Position numbers and translations under genes: made by a program. From contig NZ_JADQDP010000003.1 of NCBI RefSeq assembly GCF_015694735.1, positions 310,001 through 374,000 of the forward strand: a stretch of 64,000 bases of DNA. Reading direction: 5' to 3'. Shown here one piece after another: positions 10,360 to 16,916 of this stretch. Position 1 is the first letter of the stretch, and each line of letters begins with the position of its first letter. The stretch comes from Hymenobacter properus (GTDB lineage: Bacteria; Bacteroidota; Bacteroidia; Cytophagales; Hymenobacteraceae). The notes below the pieces were generated by a model that did not search any database, was not told where the DNA came from, and saw only the letters and a list, made by a program, of their open reading frames with translations.

Positions 10360-11307
10360 GTGCCTGCTTCTCCCCCGCCCGTTATCCGCGTTTCGCACCT
10401 GCGCAAGCACTTCGGCGCGCACGCCGTGGTGCAGGACGTGTCCTTCGAGTTGGCCGTCGGCGAAACGCTGGTGCTGCTGGGCCCCAGCGGCTGTGGCAAA
10501 ACCACGCTGCTCAAAATGCTCAACCGCCTGATTGAGCCCGATGGCGGCAGCGTCGAAATCAACGGGCGCGATGTGCGCCAGCAGCCGGCCGAAACGCTGC
10601 GCCGCGGCATGGGCTACGTCATCCAGCAAGTGGGCCTGCTGCCGCACTACACCGTGGCCGAAAATATTGGCGTGGTGCCCCGGCTGCTGGGCCACGCCCC
10701 GGCGGCCATTGCGGCCCGCACCGAGGCCCTGCTCACCCGCCTGCACCTGCCGCCTGCGCGCTATGCCGGCCAGCTGCCGCAGCAGCTCTCGGGCGGGCAG
10801 CAGCAGCGCGTGGGCCTGGCCCGCGCCCTGGCCGCTGACCCGCCCATCGTGCTGATGGATGAGCCCTTCGGGGCCCTCGACCCCATCACGCGGGCCGGCA
10901 TCCGGCGCGAGTTTCGGGAGTTGGAGGAGCTGCGCAGCAAAACCGTGGTGCTTGTGACGCACGACGTGGCCGAAGCCTTTGAGCTGGCCGACCGGATATT
11001 GCTCCTCAACGCTGGCCGGGTACAGCAGCTGGGCACGCCGCGCGAGCTGCTGTTTCGGCCCGCCAACGATTTTGTGCGCTACTTTTTTGCGGCCGAGCGG
11101 CTGGCCCTGCAGCTGCGCACGCTCACTTTGGACGATGTTTTCGATAATGAATTTTTACATGACGCCAACCCACATACCACCGTGCATGAGGCGCTGGAAA
11201 CCCTGACGGGCACCGCCGTCGGCACCACTGGCCGCTTCAGTGTGGCCCAGCTCATGGCAGCCTTTGGCGCGGCTTTGCAACGAGAGGAGGACGCATGGAA
11301 ACGCTAA
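10360..11307 (+). CDS. Osmoprotectant-type ABC transporter ATPase
   Basis: A 315-residue ATP-binding subunit of a ProV/OpuCA-type importer, partner of the permease that overlaps it by 13 bases. Walker A is GPSGCGKTTLLKML (near residue 40), the signature LSGGQQQRVGLARAL (near 140) and Walker B IVLMDEPFGALDP. The C-terminal 70 residues are short and lack two full CBS domains. I choose the GTG at 10360, just before PASPPPVIRVSHLRKHFG; starts further up would lie in the family A repeat. A TTACTTTG box (one mismatch to TAnnTTTG, 10348-10355) ends only 4 bases before this GTG, suggesting a leaderless or nearly leaderless message, or a start slightly further in. Confidence 0.9.
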   Translation: MPASPPPVIRVSHLRKHFGAHAVVQDVSFELAVGETLVLLGPSGCGKTTLLKMLNRLIEPDGGSVEINGRDVRQQPAETLRRGMGYVIQQVGLLPHYTVAENIGVVPRLLGHAPAAIAARTEALLTRLHLPPARYAGQLPQQLSGGQQQRVGLARALAADPPIVLMDEPFGALDPITRAGIRREFRELEELRSKTVVLVTHDVAEAFELADRILLLNAGRVQQLGTPRELLFRPANDFVRYFFAAERLALQLRTLTLDDVFDNEFLHDANPHTTVHEALETLTGTAVGTTGRFSVAQLMAAFGAALQREEDAWKR

Positions 11308-12866
11308 CCGCGCTATTCGCCTTCTGGCACGAGCAGGCCGGCAAGCTGGGCGAACAAACGGTGCAGCACATCGGCCTCACGGCGGCCTCACTGCTGCTGG
11401 CGGTGCTGGTGGGCGTGCCGCTGGGGCTATGGCTAGCGCGCCGGCCGCGCTGGGCCCCGGCGGTGCTGGGCGGGGCCGGCGTGCTGCAGACGGTACCCAG
11501 CATTGCCCTCCTCGGCTTTCTGATTCCGCTGCTGGGCATTGGGGCGGTGCCGGCCATCTGTGCGCTGTTTTTATATGCGCTGCTGCCCATCATTCGCAAC
11601 ACTTACGAAGGCATCCGGGGCGTGCCGCCGGCCGTGGTGGAGGCGGCCCGCGGCCTGGGCATGACCAACGGGCAGGTGCTGCGGCAGGTGGAGCTGCCGC
11701 TGGCGCTGCCGGTGCTCATGGCTGGCATTCGCACGGCAGCGGTGATAAACGTGGGCGTGGCCACGCTGGCAGCCTACGTGGCGGCCGGCGGGTTGGGCGA
11801 GTTCATCTTCGGCGGCATCAACCTCAACAACCCGGTGATGATACTGGCCGGGGCGCTGCCCGCGGCCGGGCTGGCACTGGCTTTCGATGCGCTGCTGGGC
11901 GGCGTGCAGAAGCTCAGCGCCCGGCGGCTGCGGCAGGCCGGCGCGGCCCTACTGCTGGCGCTGCCGCTGCTGGCCGGCGGCTACCTGCTGCCCCGGGCTA
12001 CGGGCAAGCTCATGGCCGGCTTCAGCCCCGAATTTGTGGGCCGCGCCGACGGCCTCCCCGGGCTCACTAAAATTTATGGCCTCACGCACCTGCCCAGCGT
12101 GGTGCTGGCCCCCGCGCTGGTGTACGAAGCGGCCCACAACGCCCACGTCGATGTCATCGACGGCTACAGCACCGACGGGCGCATCCGGGCCTACGGCCTG
12201 CGCGTGCTGCGCGACGACCGCCGCGCTTTCCCGCCCTACTACGCCGTGCCCGTGGTGCGCCCCGCCCTGCTGCGCGCCCACCCCGAACTGCGCACCGTGC
12301 TGGCCCAGCTCGACGGCCAGATTTCCGATTCGGTGATGACTGAGCTGAACTACCGGGCCGACTACCTGCACGAAGACCCGAAGGCCATTGCCGCGCAGTT
12401 CCTTAAACAGCGCGGGCTGTGGCGGGCCCCGCGCCCGGCCGTAGCGGGCGAACCCGTGGTGCGGCTGGGCTCCAAGATTTTTGCTGAGCAATACATTCTC
12501 ATCGAAATGTACGCGGCCCTCATCCGAAGCCAGACCGACCTGGCTGTGGAAACCAAAACCGGCTTGGGGGCCACCAACATTTGTTTCGAGGCCCTGCGCA
12601 GCGGCGCCATCGACCTGTACCCCGAATACACTGGCACCGGCTTGCTGGTGCTGTTGCAGCCCCGGCCGGCGGTGGTCGACTCGCTGGGCGGCCGGCCCGC
12701 GGCGGTGCTCAACTACGTGCGGACCGAGTTTCGGCGGCGCTACGGGCTGGAGTGGCTGGCCCCGCTGGGCTTCAACAACACTTACGCCCTGCTCATGCGC
12801 GGGCCGCAGGCGCGGGCGCTGGGCATTGCCAGCGTGTCGGATTTGAGCGGGTACCTGCGGCAGTAG
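11295..12866 (+). CDS. ABC permease fused to a circularly permuted substrate-binding domain
   Basis: A 523-residue fusion. Residues 1-235 are a five-to-six helix permease of the OpuCB type with the EAA-like loop VVEAARGLGMTNGQVLRQVE. The rest is an OpuAC/OsmF-type binding domain for quaternary amines or similar solutes. Its lobes are in unusual order: the part normally last (GFSPEFVGRADGLPGLTKIY, near 240, through YSTDGRI, FPPYYAVPVV and TELNYRADYLHEDPK) comes first, and the part normally first (VVRLGSKIFAEQYILIEMYA, near 388, through IDLYPEYTGTGLL and LGFNNTYALLM) comes last, ending in SDLSGYLRQ. The reading frame is unbroken. Translation is coupled to the ATPase gene. Ligand is unknown (betaine, choline, ergothioneine are possible). 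Confidence 0.9.
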   Translation: METLTALFAFWHEQAGKLGEQTVQHIGLTAASLLLAVLVGVPLGLWLARRPRWAPAVLGGAGVLQTVPSIALLGFLIPLLGIGAVPAICALFLYALLPIIRNTYEGIRGVPPAVVEAARGLGMTNGQVLRQVELPLALPVLMAGIRTAAVINVGVATLAAYVAAGGLGEFIFGGINLNNPVMILAGALPAAGLALAFDALLGGVQKLSARRLRQAGAALLLALPLLAGGYLLPRATGKLMAGFSPEFVGRADGLPGLTKIYGLTHLPSVVLAPALVYEAAHNAHVDVIDGYSTDGRIRAYGLRVLRDDRRAFPPYYAVPVVRPALLRAHPELRTVLAQLDGQISDSVMTELNYRADYLHEDPKAIAAQFLKQRGLWRAPRPAVAGEPVVRLGSKIFAEQYILIEMYAALIRSQTDLAVETKTGLGATNICFEALRSGAIDLYPEYTGTGLLVLLQPRPAVVDSLGGRPAAVLNYVRTEFRRRYGLEWLAPLGFNNTYALLMRGPQARALGIASVSDLSGYLRQ

Positions 12867-12881
12867 CGCTGGCTCAGCCGG

Positions 12882-14321
12882 CTAGTCGCGGTAGTTGAGC
12901 GCGGGTTTGCGGTCGCCCAGCAGAGGTTTGTACACGTAGCTGCCCACCTGTTGTTTGAGCTCGGCCTGCGCTTTGGCCCGCAAGTCGGCGTCGCTGAACA
13001 GGTCGATGCCGGTGAGGGCCATGGTTTTGGCGGCCACCATCAGGCCCTTGCTGCCAATTTCCTGGCCGCTGCACGCCACCGCTTGCCAGCTGTGGGCGGG
13101 CGTGCCAGGCACCCAGGTGGCGGCCGATAAGCCTACAGTGGGCACCACGTAGCTTACGTCGCCCACGTCGGAGCTGCCGCCCAGGTCGGCGCGGGTATAA
13201 GGCGCCACTTCGGCGGCCTGTGCCACGGGCGGCGCGGGCGCCCCCAGCGAGGCCTGAATTTTCTGGCCGAAGGCGGCTTCCTCCGGCGTGTAGGGCACGC
13301 CACCCACCCGCTCGAGGTTGCGCTGCAGGGCGTGGGCCAGAGTTTCGTTCACCAGCAAATCGTGCGTGCCGCCGATGATTTCATAGTCCATGGTGGTGCC
13401 GGTGCCCAGGGCCGCCCCTTCGGCAGCTTTTACCACGCGAGCAAACACGGCTTCCACCTCGGCGCGGTTGGGGTGGCGCACGTAGTAGTACACCTCGGCA
13501 AAGTCGGGCACTACGTTGGGCGCTTTGCCACCGCCGGTGATGACGTAGTGAATGCGGGTTTCCTGGGGCACGTGCTCGCGCAGCATGTTCACCATGTGGT
13601 CCATCGCCTCTACGCCATCGAGGGCGCTGCGGCCCCGCTCGGGTGCGGCCGACGCGTGCGCGGCAGTGCCGTGAAACCGGAATTTGGCCGATGTATTGGC
13701 GATGTACTTGCCCACCATGGTGGCGTTAACGCTCGACGGGTGCCAGTGCAACACAGCATCGACGCCCTTGAACAGGCCGGCCCGCACCAGGTACACCTTG
13801 CCGCTGCCACCCTCCTCGGCCGGGCAGCCAAATACCTTGATGGTGCCGTGCAGCTTACCTTCCTTCAGCAGCTTTTTCAGCTCGATGCCCGCCGCCACGC
13901 TGGCCGTGCCGAAGAGGTTGTGGCCGCAACCATGACCAGCATCCTGGCCGGCAATGGGTGCCTTCTCGGCCACGGCCTGCTGGGCCAGGCCGGGCAGCGC
14001 ATCGTACTCGGCCAAAATGCCGATAACCGGCTGCCCGCTGCCGTAGGTGGCCACAAAGGCCGTGGGCATGTCGGCCACGCCGGCCTGCACCGCGAAGCCG
14101 TTTTTGCGCAGCATGTCCTGGAGCAGGGCCGCGCTTTTGGTTTCCTTATACCCCACCTCGGCAAAACCCCAGATGCGCTGGGCCGCCTGCCGGTATTCGG
14201 CGTAATGGGCCTGCAAATCCTGCAACGCTTCGGCTTTAAGGCCCTCAGTGGGCGGTGGGGCCGGGCGGAAAGCCAGCAGCAGGGCGGCACTCGCCAAGGC
14301 AAAGGCAACGTATTTTTTCAT
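12882..14321 (-). CDS. M20 family amidohydrolase (AbgB-like), exported
   Basis: A 479-residue metal-dependent amidohydrolase of the M20D group, similar in layout to subunit B of p-aminobenzoyl-glutamate hydrolase. A signal peptide (MKKYVAFALASAALLLAF) implies export. The metal-binding cluster GQDAGHGCGHNLFGTA is present, with EEGGSGK and the dimerisation domain marked by FRFHGTAAHASAAPE and DAVLHWHPSS; a late histidine lies in GTPAHSWQAV. Length is normal for AbgB-like enzymes. It converges with the transporter permease (16-base gap) and has no partner subunit nearby. Substrate is inferred only at the level of N-acyl amino acids. Confidence 0.9.
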   Translation of the reverse strand: MKKYVAFALASAALLLAFRPAPPPTEGLKAEALQDLQAHYAEYRQAAQRIWGFAEVGYKETKSAALLQDMLRKNGFAVQAGVADMPTAFVATYGSGQPVIGILAEYDALPGLAQQAVAEKAPIAGQDAGHGCGHNLFGTASVAAGIELKKLLKEGKLHGTIKVFGCPAEEGGSGKVYLVRAGLFKGVDAVLHWHPSSVNATMVGKYIANTSAKFRFHGTAAHASAAPERGRSALDGVEAMDHMVNMLREHVPQETRIHYVITGGGKAPNVVPDFAEVYYYVRHPNRAEVEAVFARVVKAAEGAALGTGTTMDYEIIGGTHDLLVNETLAHALQRNLERVGGVPYTPEEAAFGQKIQASLGAPAPPVAQAAEVAPYTRADLGGSSDVGDVSYVVPTVGLSAATWVPGTPAHSWQAVACSGQEIGSKGLMVAAKTMALTGIDLFSDADLRAKAQAELKQQVGSYVYKPLLGDRKPALNYRD

Positions 14322-14501
14322 AGATTATTCTTTTCGGACCAATCGCCTGGCAAGTAGCGTTAGAAGTCGAAATTACGCCCAGTCACTGAGACAAATAAGC
14401 GTGGCTTTGCAGCAGTGGCAACTCCGCGCTTGGCGTGCGCCAAAGGTCTTTCCAGGCTTCTGCCCGCCCCTGCTCAGCCCCATGCGCGTGCCAGACGCTT
14501 C

Positions 14502-14509
14502 TATTTTTG
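14502..14509 (+). promoter_or_regulatory. TAnnTTTG element abutting the GNAT start codon
   Basis: TATTTTTG is an exact match to the -7 consensus, yet it ends only 4 bases before the ATG at 14514. Transcription from it would begin at or within the start codon, implying a leaderless message if the box is used. Confidence 0.5.
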
Positions 14510-14513
14510 AACT

Positions 14514-15038
14514 ATGAAATCCGCCTTTTCCCTCTCCCACGCCACCGCCACTGACGTCCCCCGCCTCGTCCGCCTCGTAAACCGCGCCTACCGCGGCGAT
14601 GCTTCCCGCCAGGGCTGGACCACCGAGGCCCACCTGCTCGACGGCCAGCGCATTGACGAGGACGGGCTGCGGGAGATGCTGGCCGTGCCAGGCGCCGCCT
14701 TTCTCATGTGCCTGGACGAAAAAGGCGAACTGCTGGGCAGCTTTTACGCGCACGCTACGGGCCCGAAAGTGTACCTCGGCATGCTGGCCGTGGAGCCTAC
14801 CGGCCAGGCGCAGGGCGTGGGCAAATTCCTCATTAAGGCGGCCGAGGACTATGGCCGGCAACACGGCTGCACCGTGAGCAAGATGACCGTCATTTCGGTG
14901 CGCCACGAGTTGCTGGCTTACTACGAGCGCCAGGGCTACCGCCAAACCGGCGCCACCGAACCCTTCCCTACCGACCCGCGCTTCGGCATCCCCAAGCAGC
15001 CGCTGACCTTGCTGGTGCTGGAGAAGCCGCTGGCCTGA
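14514..15038 (+). CDS. GNAT family N-acetyltransferase
   Basis: A 174-residue cytoplasmic acyl-CoA-dependent acetyltransferase. The acetyl-CoA binding motif A is visible as LAVEPTGQAQGVGKFLIKAA (near residues 95-115), followed by motif B with HELLAYYERQGYRQTG. The N-terminal LVNRAYRGD segment is typical of a common GNAT subgroup. Acceptor substrate is unknown. It stands alone between the M20 gene and the HPP gene, with its own promoter box immediately at the start codon. The ATG at 14514 is the only sensible start. Confidence 0.9.
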   Translation: MKSAFSLSHATATDVPRLVRLVNRAYRGDASRQGWTTEAHLLDGQRIDEDGLREMLAVPGAAFLMCLDEKGELLGSFYAHATGPKVYLGMLAVEPTGQAQGVGKFLIKAAEDYGRQHGCTVSKMTVISVRHELLAYYERQGYRQTGATEPFPTDPRFGIPKQPLTLLVLEKPLA

Positions 15039-15093
15039 GGAGCCGGACGGGTGTGGCGAGACGGGTGCAAAGGGGCGCTGTTTGCGGGCAGTT

Positions 15094-15101
15094 TACCTTT
15101 G
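15094..15101 (+). promoter_or_regulatory. TAnnTTTG promoter element of the HPP gene
   Basis: TACCTTTG matches the -7 consensus exactly, 41 bases before the ATG at 15143. It supports that ATG over the longer open frame that starts at a GTG at 15053. Confidence 0.6.
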
Positions 15102-15142
15102 CGCCCGGGCTGTCGCAGCCCCTCACCCTTCCCTTTTCAGCT

Positions 15143-15727
15143 ATGCGAACCCGCTTGCGTCGACACGCCCGCCGATTGAAGGTGGTGGTCTACGAAGAAA
15201 CCCTGTTTGATTTCAACGAACACCTTTGGACGTTTTTGGGCGCGTTTGTGGGCATTGGGCTGGTTGGCCTGCTGCACCGCTACCACGTGGCCCCGGCCGA
15301 CGCGCCGCTGCTCATCGGCTCGTTCGGCGCCTCGTCGGTACTGATTTACGGCGTCATCAACAGCCCCCTGGCGCAGCCGCGCAACCTGGTGGGCGGCCAC
15401 GTGCTGAGCGCCCTAGTGGGCGTGACGGCGCAACGCCTGCTGCCTCAGGAGCCCTGGCTGGCGGCGGCGCTGGCCGTGGCCCTGTCCATTGTGCTGATGC
15501 AAATCAGCAAAACGCTGCACCCACCCGGCGGCGCCACGGCGCTGATTGCCGTCATTGGCTCGGCGCAGATTAAGGCCCTGGGCTATTGGTACGTGCTGGT
15601 GCCGGTGCTATCGGGCGCCTGCGTGCTGCTGGCTGTGGCACTGGTGGTCAATAATATAACTCCTACCCGCAACTACCCCCGAAACCCCCACTGGTACCGC
15701 ATCTGGAAGCGGCGGTACGTGGGCTAG
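15143..15727 (+). CDS. HPP family integral membrane protein
   Basis: A 194-residue inner-membrane protein with four hydrophobic segments and the family-defining HPPGGATALIAV motif near residue 130. HPP proteins have been linked to nitrite transport into plastids in plants and cyanobacteria; whether bacterial members of this type do the same is not established. The basic N-terminus (MRTRLRRHARRLK) and the short basic C-terminus (WKRRYVG) fit cytoplasmic ends. The start was chosen at 15143 because a promoter box lies upstream inside the longer open frame. No nitrogen genes are adjacent. Confidence 0.9.
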   Translation: MRTRLRRHARRLKVVVYEETLFDFNEHLWTFLGAFVGIGLVGLLHRYHVAPADAPLLIGSFGASSVLIYGVINSPLAQPRNLVGGHVLSALVGVTAQRLLPQEPWLAAALAVALSIVLMQISKTLHPPGGATALIAVIGSAQIKALGYWYVLVPVLSGACVLLAVALVVNNITPTRNYPRNPHWYRIWKRRYVG

Positions 15728-15818
15728 GCGGATAGCCGTTTTCGGGAGCGTGGTACCAGGCGCGGCAAAGCATGGCGTGCCATCAAGCCGCACTGCGCAC
15801 CCATAACAGGACACAAAA

Positions 15819-16865
15819 TTAATCCAACTGCAGCGTCACGTCGCCGCCCACGGGGTAGCCCGTGCAGGTGAGCACGAGGCCGCGCGCCAGCTCGCGGTCG
15901 GTGAGCACCTCGTTGGTTTTCATCCACACCCGGCCCTGGGTGCAGCGGGCGGCACAGTTGCCGCACTGGCCCACCTCGCAACTGTAAGGCAACCTCAGGC
16001 CGGCCAGCTTGGCGGCTTGCAAAATGGTGTGCGGGTACTGCACCACGAGGCGGTGCGCCTGGCCGCGCAGCTGCAGCGTGACGGTGTGCGCGGCCATATC
16101 GGGCGGCGCGAGCGGGGCCGGCGCCGGCGCACCGGTCTGAAACAGTTCGCGGCGAATGTGCGCGAGCGGCAAGCCAGCCTCGTGCAGGCCGTAGGTGCCC
16201 ATGCGCATGAAATCGAGCGGGCCGCAGAGGTAAGCCAGGGTGCGCGCGGGCGGCGCGGGTGCGTATTGCGCTACTAGCTGCTCCAGCAATTCGCGGTGCA
16301 GGTGGGCGCGATAGAGCACGGGGTCGTGGCTGAAAAACAGCTCCAGGTGCAGCCTACCGGCAAACTGCCGGGCCAGCGCCTGCAACTCTTCCAGAAACAG
16401 CGCCCCGGCCGGGGTGCGGTTGCTGTAGCACAGCAATACCGACAGGTGCGGCTGCTGGTGCAGGGCCGCTTTGAGCAAAGAAAAGATGGGCGTGATGCCG
16501 CTGCCGGCCGCCAGCAAAACGAGCTGCTGGTAGGCCTGCGCATCGGCGGGCAGGGTGAAAAAGCCGCCCGTGCCGCTGGTGCGCAGCACATCGCCTACGC
16601 GCACGTCATCCACGAGCCAGCGCGAAAACAGGCCGTTATCGACCCGCTTCACGGTGATGGCGGGCGCCTCGCCCAGCCCCGGCGCCGAGCTGAACGAGTA
16701 GGACCGCCGCATTTCGCGGCCGTGAATCTGCCGCACCAGCGTGAGGTACTGGCCGGCCGCGTAGTGCAGGGCTTGGCCGGGTGCGGGGCGCAGCACCAGC
16801 GTGCGGGCACCGGGCGCGGGCTGGCCGATGGCTTCAACGGTGAGCAGGGGGTACTCGTCAGGCAT
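15819..16865 (-). CDS. PaaE-type 2Fe-2S flavin reductase (ferredoxin-NADP reductase like)
   Basis: A 348-residue electron-transfer protein with an FAD domain (RRSYSFSS, near residue 60), an NAD(P) domain (LAAGSGITPIFSLLKA, near 130; YLCGPLDFM) and a C-terminal plant-type ferredoxin domain whose cysteines are spaced CEVGQCGNCAARC then a last Cys in VLTCTGYP. This is the layout of phenylacetyl-CoA epoxidase reductase PaaE and of other class IA oxygenase reductases, but no oxygenase gene is adjacent, so the partner is unknown. Start chosen at 16863-16865 (MPDEYPLLTVEAIG); 13 more codons upstream are open but do not look conserved. Confidence 0.9.
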   Translation of the reverse strand: MPDEYPLLTVEAIGQPAPGARTLVLRPAPGQALHYAAGQYLTLVRQIHGREMRRSYSFSSAPGLGEAPAITVKRVDNGLFSRWLVDDVRVGDVLRTSGTGGFFTLPADAQAYQQLVLLAAGSGITPIFSLLKAALHQQPHLSVLLCYSNRTPAGALFLEELQALARQFAGRLHLELFFSHDPVLYRAHLHRELLEQLVAQYAPAPPARTLAYLCGPLDFMRMGTYGLHEAGLPLAHIRRELFQTGAPAPAPLAPPDMAAHTVTLQLRGQAHRLVVQYPHTILQAAKLAGLRLPYSCEVGQCGNCAARCTQGRVWMKTNEVLTDRELARGLVLTCTGYPVGGDVTLQLD

Positions 16866-16916
16866 GGCGTGGGATGACGCCCCAAGCGGGCTTTGCCAAC
16901 GCAAGTTAGCCGGGCG

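Noticed and set aside
15053..15142. GTG start giving a 224-residue HPP protein
   Set aside because: A perfect promoter box lies inside this stretch and the extra 30 residues do not look like the family.
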